64,000 bases of DNA, taken from assembly GCF_036370855.1 (NCBI RefSeq), contig NC_088105.1, positions 10,607,619 through 10,671,618 of the forward strand, read 5' to 3'. The position numbers and the translations under genes are program-made. Below, piece by piece: positions 13,901 to 22,500 of the stretch. This stretch comes from Dromaius novaehollandiae. Its lineage: Eukaryota; Chordata; Aves; Casuariiformes; Dromaiidae. The notes beneath the pieces were generated by a model. That model did no database searches and was not told where the DNA came from. It saw nothing but the letters and a program-made list of their open reading frames with translations. Numbering within the stretch: position 1 is the stretch's first letter; each line of letters begins with the position of its first letter.

Positions 13901-15963
13901 ACCTACCTGCAGTCTCTGGACGGCTGGCTGAGGAACTGGACGGAGCCGAAGCTGCCTCGGGACGTCTGGAAGGAGGCCGCGAAGAATAAGGGAGACGTAA
14001 GGCCCCCGGCACGGCCTCCCACGAGGGGCAGGGCCTCCCCTCTCCTGCCTCCCTCTCGCTCCCCGTCCCCCCCCCCTCGTTTGAGTGTCCAGCTGCGTCA
14101 CCCCGTGTCCGTCTGTCCTCCAGGCCTCCCAGCCCGCCGTGCTGCCCGCCAACGTGACCTGGGTGGGCTGCCAGGGCAGCGAGCCCCACTTCCGCGGCTA
14201 CCCCTGCTCCCTCTGGACCCTCTTCCACCTGCTGACGCTGCAGGCCCTCCGGGGCGGGCCGGACAAAGGTAACGGCGAGCACCGGCGCGAGCGCCTCGGA
14301 GCAGGGCCGCGGACGGTGCCGGGGCTCCCCACGGGGCGGGCGGCGCGGCCGTGGGCGCGCTGGGTCTGGAGCTGCCCCCCGTCCCTCTCTGCCCTCCCCC
14401 AGAGCTGCCGCTGGAGGTCCTGAGCACCATGCGCTGCTACGTCAAGAGCTTCTTCGGCTGCCGGGAGTGCGCCCAGCACTTCGAGGCCATGGCCGCCGAG
14501 TCCATGGACAAGGTGCAGGGCCGGGAGGAGGCGGCCCTCTGGCTCTGGTCGCACCACAACGAGGTGAACGCTCGGCTGGCCGGTAAGCGGCGGGGGGAGC
14601 TGGGTGTCAGCCCCAGCGGGAAGGCCCCGGGCTGGCCCCGGGGAGAGGGGCTGCAGCCCAGAGACAGGAGCAGGGGTGGTTTTCCGAGGAAAAGGGAAGC
14701 AAGGCGATGCACACGCGCTCCTCTCCTGCTAGGCGGCACCGGGAGCAGCGTTTGCTCCGGGTCGCATCGCAGGAGGGAGGCCGTGAGGTCTCGTCCTGCC
14801 AGGAATACAGCCGTACACGGCCTTGAAGCGATGTCGATCCTCGCACTGCTTTGCAGGCTGATGGAGCAGCGAGGACGGCGGTGTGGGAGCGTGGGGGGAG
14901 GCCCGGGCCGAGGCTCCTAGCGGCTGGAGCCAGCCCTTGGCCGACCTGCAGCAGCTCCGCTGGGCAGGGGGGATCCCGCAGCCCGGCGTGGGAGCCACTT
15001 GGGAGGGTGAGATTCCCCGTGAAGGCTGCGTTGGCGCCCCAGGTCCGGTCGCTGCCGTCGCTGGGGGTGGGAGCATCTCTAACCTCCTTGCCGGCTCCGG
15101 TTCCTCAAGGTAGCGACACAGAGGACCCCAAGTTCCCCAAGCTGCAGTGGCCGCCGCCGGACATGTGTCCCCTGTGCCACAAGGAGGACGGCGGGGTGCA
15201 CGCGTGGGACACGCCAGCCGTGCTGCTCTTCCTCAAGGCCCACTTCTCCCCGGCCAACATCTACCCGGACTACACCGAGTCCGGCACGGACCTCCTGGCC
15301 AGGGAGAGCCGGGAGCCGAGAGCGGCAGCGGGCACGAGGCTCAGCACCGACAGGCCGGTGGAGAGAGACAGAGAGGTGGAGAGGGAAAAGGAGGAGGAGG
15401 AGGAGGAGGAGGAGGAGGAGGAAGAAAGAGAGGCGGAGAAGCTGAACGAGGAGGGCACGGAGGGGGAGGCAGGAGCTCCGGAGCGGCTGGGCTCCTCTGA
15501 GCTGCGCCGGCCAAGCATCGTGCGGATGAACCCCAAGCCGCGGGAGACGGAGGAGGACATCGTGGACCTGGACTCCTTCAGCGAGCAGCACTTCAAGAGC
15601 AAGGCGCTGAGGGCCGCGGCGGCCGGCCGGCGCCGGCGGCTCAGCAAGAGGGACACCATCCCCCTGCGCCTGGCGGCCGGCGGCCCCCCAGACTTCGACT
15701 ACACGGCGGGCTGGGAGCGCCCGCACAAGCGGGGCCTGGGCTCGTGGCGCCGCGGGGGCGGCCCGGCCGAGGAAGAGGAGGCCGGGGACGGCCTGCGAAG
15801 GAGCCAGTGGTTCCGCGTGCTGGGTCTCGGCTTCTCTCGCGTGGACATCAGCCTGTGCATCGTGCTCTACTTCCTCTCCTCCATGTGCCTCCTGGGCATG
15901 TACACCTTCTTCCGCCTCCGCACGCGCTCCCGGAAAGGCCGCCCAGGCTTCCCCATGGCCTGA
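1886..15963 (+). CDS. QSOX1: QSOX1, quiescin sulfhydryl oxidase 1 (exons 2-12, 5' partial)
   Basis: QSOX1 is a flavin-dependent sulfhydryl oxidase of the Golgi and extracellular space; it makes disulfides in client proteins and reduces O2 to H2O2. Eleven exons (1886-1986, 5563-5611, 5859-5961, 8318-8408, 9069-9214, 10302-10436, 10835-10964, 13874-13996, 14124-14268, 14403-14582, 15110-15963) join in phase to 684 residues plus stop. The product runs from the end of thioredoxin domain 1 ([15 protein letters not shown]) through the redox-dead second Trx domain, the helix-rich linker, the Erv/ALR FAD domain ([19 protein letters not shown], active-site CREC at 14459-14470, third motif CPLC at 15166-15177) and a C-terminal membrane helix (15841-15912). 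Exon 1, with signal peptide and CGHC, is outside the window. QSOX1 rather than QSOX2 is supported by the conserved LSKRD site, the C-terminal tail, and the neighbours LHX4 and ACBD6. An acidic Glu-rich insert in the last exon is unusual. Confidence 0.96.
4671..4712 (+). repeat. 21-bp perfect tandem duplication
   Basis: Two identical copies of a 21-bp unit beginning gcagagccggcc sit side by side at 4671-4691 and 4692-4712. The absence of differences suggests a recent replication-slippage event in QSOX1 intron 2. Confidence 0.85.
5426..5452 (-). mobile_element. Possible MIR SINE fragment (reverse)
   Basis: The stretch ggggaaactgaggcag is the reverse complement of the conserved 3' segment of MIR SINEs (ctgcctcagtttcccc). 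Only this short core is recognisable, so it could be a chance match. Confidence 0.35.
5563..5611 (+). CDS. QSOX1: QSOX1 exon 3
   Basis: A 49-bp exon between a strong polypyrimidine tract plus cag and the donor gtgagt. It encodes [16 protein letters not shown], matching the FFKAF segment of mammalian QSOX1 at the junction of the two thioredoxin domains. It ends in phase 1. Confidence 0.94.
5859..5961 (+). CDS. QSOX1: QSOX1 exon 4
   Basis: 103 bp. With the carried-over base it encodes [19 protein letters not shown] and continues to [13 protein letters not shown]. The [10 protein letters not shown] motif is strongly diagnostic of QSOX1. The donor is gtaggg and the exon ends in phase 2. Confidence 0.96.
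5962..8317 (+). other. QSOX1: QSOX1 intron 4
   Basis: A 2.36-kb intron, less GC-rich around 6400-6800. I see no gene, repeat array or confident mobile element in it. Confidence 0.7.
8318..8408 (+). CDS. QSOX1: QSOX1 exon 5
   Basis: 91 bp after a cctgcag acceptor. It encodes [20 protein letters not shown] and [10 protein letters not shown], the start of the second (non-catalytic) thioredoxin domain. The donor is gtgggt, phase 0. The YLALIFEK motif matches mammalian QSOX1 closely. Confidence 0.96.
8409..9068 (+). other. QSOX1: QSOX1 intron 5
   Basis: A 660-bp intron with no additional feature that I can support. Confidence 0.7.
9069..9214 (+). CDS. QSOX1: QSOX1 exon 6
   Basis: 146 bp after a ttgcag acceptor, with donor gtgagt at 9215. 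It encodes [20 protein letters not shown] to [13 protein letters not shown]. The [12 protein letters not shown] segment carries the cis-Pro position of the second thioredoxin fold. One N-glycosylation sequon (NGS) is present. It ends in phase 2. Confidence 0.96.
9215..10301 (+). other. QSOX1: QSOX1 intron 6
   Basis: A 1.09-kb GC-rich intron. Open frames on both strands in it have no family resemblance and are compositional. Confidence 0.7.
10302..10436 (+). CDS. QSOX1: QSOX1 exon 7
   Basis: 135 bp. It encodes [20 protein letters not shown], then a Ser/Thr-rich linker with two sequons (NVTS, NVTT) leading to KHAD. The gtgaga donor begins at 10437, so the apparent in-frame TGA at 10438-10440 lies in the intron. 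It joins in phase to exon 8, which continues SKVYMADLE. Confidence 0.94.
10437..10834 (+). other. QSOX1: QSOX1 intron 7
   Basis: A 398-bp intron. Nothing else can be supported in it. Confidence 0.7.
10835..10964 (+). CDS. QSOX1: QSOX1 exon 8
   Basis: 130 bp after a ccccag acceptor, with donor gtgagg. It encodes [20 protein letters not shown] through to [10 protein letters not shown]. This is the helix-rich region before the Erv domain; [11 protein letters not shown] is almost invariant in the family. Phase 0 at the 3' end. Confidence 0.96.
10965..13873 (+). other. QSOX1: QSOX1 intron 8
   Basis: A 2.9-kb intron. It contains a 16-nt oligo-T run (12096-12111) and a locally AT-richer centre. 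No exon, RNA gene or recognisable transposon is supported. Confidence 0.7.
13874..13996 (+). CDS. QSOX1: QSOX1 exon 9
   Basis: 123 bp. It encodes [20 protein letters not shown] followed by [27 protein letters not shown] marks the family. A sequon (NWT) is present. The donor is gtaagg, phase 0. Confidence 0.96.
14124..14268 (+). CDS. QSOX1: QSOX1 exon 10 (Erv domain, first half)
   Basis: 145 bp. It encodes [20 protein letters not shown] and then [18 protein letters not shown]. The [13 protein letters not shown]...CSLW block begins the FAD-binding Erv/ALR fold and includes its structural cysteine pair. The donor is gtaacg, phase 1. Confidence 0.97.
14403..14582 (+). CDS. QSOX1: QSOX1 exon 11 (FAD-proximal CxxC)
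   Basis: 180 bp. It encodes [20 protein letters not shown] and [20 protein letters not shown], with the flavin-proximal redox disulfide CREC at 14459-14470. It ends with [15 protein letters not shown], whose histidine and asparagine residues form part of the FAD pocket in the Erv family. The donor is gtaagc, phase 1. Confidence 0.97.
14583..15109 (+). other. QSOX1: QSOX1 intron 11
   Basis: A 527-bp intron that is open in the frame of the last exon over part of its length, but it is excluded by the consensus splice sites and by protein similarity. Confidence 0.7.
15110..15963 (+). CDS. QSOX1: QSOX1 exon 12 (C-terminal tail and membrane anchor)
   Basis: 854 bp of coding sequence, completing the Erv domain ([20 protein letters not shown], with CPLC at 15166-15177; then [11 protein letters not shown]). 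A low-complexity tail follows, with a Glu-rich tract encoded mainly by GAG triplets (about 15385-15440), the conserved LSKRD dibasic site (15640-15654), a single membrane helix (15841-15912) and a short basic cytosolic end. The stop is TGA at 15961-15963. Confidence 0.96.
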
Positions 15964-16225
15964 GCGGGGCCGAGGGGCCCCGGGTCTGGCCAGTGGTGGG
16001 ACAGCATCGGGGCCGGATTCGTAGCAGAAGGGGTTTGCTGCCTCCTCGCCAGCAGCCGGCCCGCAGGAGGGCTCGTTCGGGGGCAGAAGGAGGTGTTACG
16101 CAGCACCGCCTCGGCTTGGCGCGCTGCGTTTTGGGGCGCCCGGCTGAGCGTGGGAGCTGCAGCGCGACGGCGGCGGGGGTCTCCGCGCTGCCCTGGAGCT
16201 GCCCGCCTGCAGAGAGGCCCTTGGG

Positions 16226-16231
16226 ATTAAA
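16226..16231 (+). terminator. QSOX1: ATTAAA poly(A) signal candidate
   Basis: A variant hexamer 263 nt after the QSOX1 stop. It could give a short 3' UTR. Confidence 0.35.
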
Positions 16232-16581
16232 CCACTAGCGGCGGCGGGTGGCGGGAGGGAGCCCCGTGCAGCAAGCGTGCTCTGCACCCCAGGTGCCAAA
16301 CCTCGCAGAAACGCCCTGGGGCTGGGTCGGGGTTTATCCCCGGTGCCGCTTTGTTCCCCCCCCGGGCTGCGCCGGGGGCCGGGCTGCTGCCGCCTGCCCC
16401 CGCGAGGCAGCTCCCTCGCCCCCGGCGGGGGAAAGTCCTCGGTTTTGGCTGCCATCAGACGCCCATTTTAATTTTGCGTTCCCCCCTCCTCGGCGCAGCG
16501 ACGGTACCCAGCAGCACCGAGGGCAGCGCCCGGCTCGCCCGCCCTCCCGCGCAGTCGCTCGCTCCCAGCTCGTGTTAGCGG

Positions 16582-16587
16582 AATAAA
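16582..16587 (+). terminator. QSOX1: AATAAA poly(A) signal candidate of QSOX1
   Basis: A canonical hexamer, followed within 30 nt by a T/G-rich stretch (tttttgcc, then cggttctgctgt) suitable as a downstream element. Another AATAAA lies at 16775-16780. Confidence 0.55.
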
Positions 16588-16600
16588 TTATTTTTGCCAA

Positions 16601-18879
16601 CGTCGGTTCTGCTGTACTGCCTCATCCCTGGCGCGTGAATCTGCCTTGTTGCGCCTGGCGCTTCCCCGCGCTGGGTGTCACGCTTGGCTCAGCCCGGAGC
16701 AGGATGCCGAGGCGGCCGGCGGTGCTGGGAAGCCCAGGAGCTGTCTGAGCCATGGGGAAAACATTGCCTGGAGAAATAAAGCCGGGCAGCCAGGAGGAGG
16801 AGGAGGAGGAGGCGCCTGCGAGCATCGCTGCGTGCGGGGGCCCGGCCCGCAGGCCTGCTCTGCCTTCCTGGCCCCGTTTCTCCCTGCCCTTTTATCCTTG
16901 TTACGAATCATTAAGGAAAATGGTTGTTTTCCAGGGCTGGGGCCATCTGCTCTGCCGGCGCTGCCTAAATCCCCCTGTAACAAATTCATTGGGATTACGC
17001 TGCCTCCCTCCCCTAATCCCAGCCCTTCCCCCTGTGCGGGGGATTTAAAAGGATTAGAGCCCGGCTGATAATAAACTTTATTAGGGGGGGCAGAGGGGGT
17101 GTCAATCCGATTTGGAGCCTTTTTCTTGATATCTTCACTCTGCTCAGGTGGGAGGAGAGGAGCCCGGGGGCGGCTGTGCGGGGCGGTGCAGGATCGGCCT
17201 CTGCCCCGGCCGCGGGCTCCACCACTGCTGGCTGCCACGGCCTTGGGCACGTCCCTTAGCTGGGCTGGGCGAGGGGGCTGCGGGGCCACCCGGCTCGGAT
17301 GAGCCCCCGGGGGAGGTTTGCAGGGCTGAGGGGGGTAAAGCTGCGGGGGCCGCAGGAGAAAAGCGACTTGGGCAAATAGACTTTCCGTAATCCTGTTTGG
17401 GGCCGTCCCGATCCTCGCGCGCCCTCCATGCGCCGGGGGGCTTCCTGGGCCGGGGGTGCTGCCCGGGCCCTCCGCAGTGCCGAAACCATCAGGGGGGTGG
17501 GGGGGAAGCGGGGCCCGGGCTAATTACCTAAATGGCCGTGGGCTGTTGCGAGCGCTTGCTATTCCCTAATAGCATTTGCCCTCGAGTGCAATTTAATTTC
17601 CTCCGAGGCCGGCCCGCAGCCCCCCCGGCGGTGCTCGGCCGCGCCGCCGCCCTCCCTGCCTCCCTTTCTTCCCCTCGGCGCGGGCGAGAGCGGCCCCCAG
17701 GCCGGCGGCTCCCTGCCGCGGCCCCGCAGCGCCCCGGTGAGTAGGGGGCTCCTCCGCACGGGACTCGCTGGGTGGCTGGGGGGGGGGGGGCCGCTCTCCG
17801 CCGTTTGGGCAGGGGAGGGGGCACGGCGAGGGGTTTTGCGGTCTCCCAGATGCGGCGGGCTGGGGTGATGCCCCGTGGCCGCGGCGCCGGCGCCGGGCTG
17901 AGACCTGGCAAACTCGCTGCACAGCAGCCGCCATCTCCTTGGCGTGGGCCACCCGGGGCAGCAGCAGCAGCAGCCTCCCCCCGTGGCCTCGGGCACCGCT
18001 GGCGAGGGACCGGCGGGGCGCGCAGCTTTAACGTACCCCGTGGCGGGGGTATATAGGTGTGTTTATTCAGGGAGGCTGCACGTGCGGGTTGCACTGCTTG
18101 CTGCAATCGCCCGCGGGCATCGCTCGCGCCCGGGGCTCGCTGCTGTTGCACTTCACCGACGGCCGCAGCAGGTTGGCGCTTGGAAAAAACAAACAAAAAA
18201 AACCCCAAAGCCACCCGTGTGCTGTAATGAATGGCGGGTGCAACCCCCGCGGCGCCGGCACGGGGCCCCCGGGCATCAGGGTGCGCTGGGCAGAGCCAGG
18301 CCGGCGAGGGGCCAGAAACCGCAGACGGGAAGGGCCGGGGGGGGGGAAGGGCAAAGAAATGCAGGTGCGGGGGGGATGATGAGCGCCCGGGGAGCGGGGT
18401 CGGGGGGGCACCGTCTGTGGGCTTCCAGCAAAAACTCCTTTTTCAGCGGGACTTGGCTTCGCCCGCGGTGAGCGCTGCGGGCCGGGGCTCACTCCTGCAA
18501 TGAGTGTGCACCGGTCTCTGCCCAAAAAGCCACCCCCCCGGGGCGCTTTGCTCTTCTCACCGACGCAGCCTCGGGGCAGGGGCTCCGGCACCCTCCCGCT
18601 CCAGGCGGCTGCTGCAGCCCCGCTGCCTGCCTGGCGGCTCCCCTCCCCGCTCCCCTCCCCGCCGACTGCTTTTTATCGTTATTATTTGTGTTTTAATCTT
18701 CGGGACCAGGTTGGTCCTTGGGTCCGGCCCGGGCTCGGCCCTGGGTGCGGGGTGCTGGGGCTTCCCGCCTCCGTCCTGAGGCACGCCTGGGGCCGCCGCA
18801 GCCCCTCCCGTTTCCTTGTCACGACAGCGCCTGTCGCGACAGGGCCGTGCCCCCCCCCCGTCTGCTTTCCTAGCCGCCA
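16601..18879. other. QSOX1-LHX4 intergenic region
   Basis: About 2.3 kb between the QSOX1 poly(A) signal and the LHX4 proximal promoter. The left part is mixed in composition and holds four TAATCC/GGATTA motifs (16992-17393). From about 17500 it is a dense CpG island with a 13-G run at 17778-17790. No coding exon is supported on either strand. Confidence 0.6.
16992..17393. promoter_or_regulatory. Cluster of TAATCC (PITX/OTX-type) motifs upstream of LHX4
   Basis: GGATTA occurs at 16992-16997 and 17051-17056, and TAATCC at 17014-17019 and 17388-17393. TAATCC is the known core for Lys50 (bicoid-class) homeodomains such as PITX and OTX. Four matches in about 400 bp exceed chance, roughly 0.2 expected on two strands at uniform base composition. 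A role in LHX4 control is inference. Confidence 0.4.
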
Positions 18880-18894
18880 GGGGCGGGGCACCTC

Positions 18895-19060
18895 GTAGTC
18901 CCCGCCCCTTCCCCGCAGGCCCCGCCCCCGCGGGCGGCAGGCCCCGCCCCCGCCACGCTCCGGCGGCGCCCCGAGGCGCGGGCTGCCGGGGATTGGCTGC
19001 GGGGGTCGGCTCGCCCCGCCCCCCTGCGGGGCCGGTGACGTCAGGCGCGCTCCCCGCAGT
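18895..19060 (+). promoter_or_regulatory. LHX4: Probable LHX4 proximal promoter
   Basis: Several CCCCGCCC-type GC boxes (18900-18955), a reverse CCAAT box (ATTGG at 18992-18996) and a perfect cAMP-response element (TGACGTCA, 19036-19043) lie within 170 bp, about 0.4-0.5 kb upstream of the LHX4 start codon. There is no convincing TATA box. The transcription start cannot be placed from sequence alone. Confidence 0.5.
19036..19043. promoter_or_regulatory. Consensus CRE (TGACGTCA)
   Basis: A full palindromic CREB/ATF site next to the CCAAT and GC boxes of the LHX4 promoter. Confidence 0.6.
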
Positions 19061-19085
19061 GTGAATGAATCAAAGGCGGGCGGCG

Positions 19086-19130
19086 CGGCACGGCACGGCA
19101 CGGCACGGCACGGCACGGCACGGCACGGCG
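19086..19130 (+). repeat. (CGGCA)n pentanucleotide microsatellite
   Basis: Eight perfect CGGCA units at 19086-19125, then degenerate CGGCG/CGGCT/CCGGC units to about 19205. It lies just downstream of the CRE and probably falls in the LHX4 5' UTR or core promoter. Confidence 0.85.
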
Positions 19131-19360
19131 CGGCGCAGCACGGCTCGGCCCGGCACTGCACGGCTCGGCTCGGCTGGCACGGTCCGGCCCGGCCCGGCCC
19201 GGCTCAGCACCCGGGCGGGCAGAGCTGCGGCATCCCGGCTGCCGGGGCAGCCCCGGGCAGCGGGGCCGCCCGCCGCCCTTCCCCTCCCTCCCGTCTCCCC
19301 GGGCCGGCTCCGGCTCCGGCTCCCGGGTGCGGAGGCGCGAGGGGCAGAGCCGGCTCCCCG

Positions 19361-19398
19361 ATTTCATTTCATTTGATTTCATTTGATTCGATTCGATC
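19361..19398 (+). repeat. ATTTC/ATTTG/ATTCG pentamer tract
   Basis: A degenerate run of five-base units (atttc, atttg, attcg) 29 bp upstream of the LHX4 start codon. It is AT-rich inside an otherwise GC-rich leader. Confidence 0.7.
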
Positions 19399-19426
19399 CG
19401 CTCCTCTCCTCCCCCGGCCCAATAAA

Positions 19427-19502
19427 ATGATGCAAAGCTCAGCGCTCGCTGCCGAAGGGGCTGTCAAGGGGCTTCCAGAGATTCTCGGTGTGCCGCTGCA
19501 AC
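19427..19502 (+). CDS. LHX4: LHX4 exon 1 (coding part)
   Basis: 76 bp from ATG-ATG. It encodes [20 protein letters not shown] and then GVPLQ, closely matching the mammalian LHX4 N-terminus. The donor gtaagg leaves phase 1. Confidence 0.94.
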
Positions 19503-22500
19503 GTAAGGACGCTTTTTCTCTTTTCCCCTCCTTCGGCTCTAATAAAGGACCCCGGGCGCCGCGGCGGAGCCGGGCAGGGCGGCGAGCGGCCCGAGGGGCC
19601 CCGGGCGGCGGGTAGGGCTGGGCCGGGGCTGCGGGCCCGGGCTGCGTCCGCGTGTGCTTGTCCCTTATTATTATTTTTTTTCCCCGTGGATATTGGCATT
19701 AACAGACGTAAAAGAGGAGCGTGCGGCAGGGAGAGCGGTGCCGCGGGGCGCGCGGGGGCCGCTCCGTCGGGCCGCGGCTGCGGAGGCGGCGGGGAGCAGC
19801 CCGGCGGCGGGGTGACGGCCCGGCTCCCCCAGCCGCGACGGGGCGGGCGGCCCTGCCCGGCCGGGTGCGGGTGTGTGTCTGTGTGTGTCTGTGTGTCTGT
19901 GTCTGTGTGTCTGTGTGCGCACGGCGGTGCGTGTGCAGCGGTGTGCGCAGGGGCGGCCGCAGCGCCCCGAGGCCCGCTCTGTCGTGTGTCGCGATATAGG
20001 GAGCCTCGCAGGCGGCGGGGCCGGGAAGGCGCCCGCAGGCGTGTGCGCGTTACCTGCGCGCAGAGCCCGCTCCGCTGCCGCGCAGCACCTGTGTTAATTT
20101 AGCTGTGTTTGTACGGACCAAAAATGCGTGATACCTGACGGATGGCGCATCGTCCGCACGGAGCCAGGCAGCCTGCCCGTGCGGAAACACGCGCTCGGCG
20201 CGGGGGATCGGCACTTGTGCAAACGCCCACGCGTGCACGGACACCGCGACCTGCGCGCCCGCGCGGAGACGCGCTGCGGGGGCCGGCGCGTAGCCCCAGC
20301 CCCCCCCCGCTGCGGGGCCGGTGCCCCGGGGCTCTCCGGCCCCCCCCGGCCCCGACGGCGCGGGCCCGGCCCCGGGCGGCTTGAATTCGTTTTCGGTCTT
20401 TTTAATTTAATTTAATTTAATTTTTTCCCGAGGGTTGAAGCCGGTGCCACCTGTCAGCGCCGGCCCCGGCCCTGCCGCGGGGGCAGCCGCTGCTCCCTGG
20501 TTCTCGCGTCCATTCTCGCTCGGGCTGTGTTTCCCCGGATCTACCCTTTTTCGTTTCTGCTGCCCGGCCCCGGGGGAGGGAGGGGGGGGAACGCTCGCCT
20601 AACGATATTTCGCTGCGGTGGAGCGGGGGAGAAATTCCCCGGCGGGGAGGGCGAGCTGGCGGCAGCGGAGCCGGTGCGGCCCCCGGGAGCGCAGGGCCCG
20701 TCCCGCCGCCGAGCCCCGAGCAGCCCCGGCGTGCCGAGCCGCAGAGGGGCTTCCGCGGCCCCGAGGCCTCATCGGCTCGGCGAGAAATGAGGTGCCTAAA
20801 TCACCTCGGGGCAGCGGGCAGCCCGGCAAAGCTCCCTTCGGCCCTCCTGAGCGCTGCCAGACCCCTCTCCGTGGCCGTGCCAGCTCCAGGGGAACGGATG
20901 TATTTCAGGGAGGAAATAACCAAACAGGTTGTTTTAAAAAAATATATTATTTATTGAAGCACAAAAAAATGCTGGCATAAACATAATACGTGATAGGGGG
21001 GTGCTATAAAAGTTTTCACTGCTGTCTATTCGGAAAAGCCGGGTGGTCCCTTGCTGCTCCAGTGCCGTGCGGCCAGTGCACGCTGCGGGCCATCGGCTCC
21101 TTATGGGATTACATGTTTTGGGCCGGATCCTGCACGGGTGACACACGTGCAAGGTGCCCCTGCGGCAAAGGGGTTTGCCCCTGGGCGGGGAGAGCCGGGG
21201 GCAATCCAGCTGTGCCAGCTGTGCCGGGGCATCTCTGCAGCAGCACCCGGGGGCTGCAGCCCTGGGAGGTGAGCGAGCCCCTGATCCGCGACACCCAGCA
21301 GCAGCCCCGAGGCCTCTGCCTGGCCGCCGGGCAGCCGGCCGGGCTCGCTCGCTTTTGCTGCGATGCCCCTGCACGGAGCCGGTGTGCGCGAGGGGAGAAA
21401 AGCAGCTGGCACTTTAATTTCTAATTGCTATTAAATTGCAGCTTTCTCCGTGTATTTAACCACCGTTGAGCCTCCTTAGCTTAGCAGGGACTGGGTCTGA
21501 TAGCATCAGCTCCGCCAAGATGTGGGGAGCTGCGCCTGGGGAGCTCCCCCGCGATGAACCTAGCTACAGCCCTGCTTTGGAGATATTATTAATAATATTA
21601 ATTATTATTACGGGTTTGCGAACCTTACTTATGCGAAGCTTCTGCCAAAGCCTGTGGGAATTGTGCCCGGGTACAGACAGCAGGAGCAACCTCTGTCCAA
21701 AGGTCTGGGGGCAGTTTGATTAATAGGCGCTGGGAAAGTCGTTTGCGTGCCGCGATGCAGCGAAACGGACGGGAGGTTCTCGCTGGCGGAGGACGGATCC
21801 CGTCCTCTGCGCGCAGCCCCGGCCGCGGCTCGCTCGGGCGGTGCGTTATCGCCGCCGGTTGCGGGGCGCGTTGGGGTTGCGCGGCGCGGAAAGGCGGGCG
21901 CCGAGCGGAGCTGAGCCGCGTCCTTCCAGTTAAAAACAACCAAAAAAAAAAAAAAAAAAAAGGAATAAACGGGGCCATCCGCAAAGCCAGCGCGCGGGGC
22001 CGGTGCCGCCCGGGCCGGGGGGGCGCAGCACGGCGCAGGGCCCGGGGATTGCCTCCGCGCCGGGGGGCCGCGGCCGCTGCGCGCTGAGGGATTTCTGAGG
22101 CTCTCCGCCAGTTCTGTTTCGTTTCCGTAATTATTTCTTTATTTTCCGTCAGGGAGACAGTGATGTAAAGACGGACCTGTAAATCACGGTGCCCGCTGAG
22201 CTGCTGTAAAACACGCTGCTGGGGGGGGGTGGCTTTGGGACAGGCCGCAGCGAAGAGGGGGTTAGTGCCAAACTGCGCCGCTCGCCCGCCCGCCCGCCCG
22301 TCCGTCCGTCCGTCCGTCCGTCCGTCCCTGCCTGCCGGCGGCCGCAGGACGGGGCGGCCCGGGGCTGCTCCGGCCCGGGGGAGGCTCCGTACGCGGCGTC
22401 TCAGGCAGCCGAGGGTGTTTTTGGGAGGGGGCGATGGAGGTGCCCGAAAATCCGGGCTTTGCACGTAGCTCAGCGATGCGCCTTCGGGGTCCGGCACAAC

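Larger units (their letters stand above)
15964..16600 (+). other. QSOX1: QSOX1 3' UTR (approximate)
   Basis: GC-rich sequence after the stop codon up to the most plausible poly(A) signals. The end is inferred from signals only. Confidence 0.5.
17500..20900. promoter_or_regulatory. LHX4: CpG island around the LHX4 5' end
   Basis: A continuous, extremely GC- and CpG-rich stretch spanning the upstream region, first coding exon and start of intron 1 of LHX4, with many GC boxes. Broad islands like this are typical of developmental transcription-factor genes. Borders are approximate. Confidence 0.75.

Noticed and set aside
1-16600. Assignment of the left gene and its neighbour as QSOX2 and LHX3
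   Set aside because: The LHX tail reads [14 protein letters not shown] and the N-terminus [18 protein letters not shown], both LHX4-specific, and the next gene is ACBD6. The oxidase tail (LSKRD, C-terminal anchor) fits QSOX1.
18682-19615. Cys-Arg-Ala-Val-Pro or Arg-His-Gly-Thr-Ala repeat proteins near the LHX4 promoter
   Set aside because: Frames through the CGGCA pentamer (three pentamers equal five codons). No evidence of selection; kept only as a possible upstream ORF.
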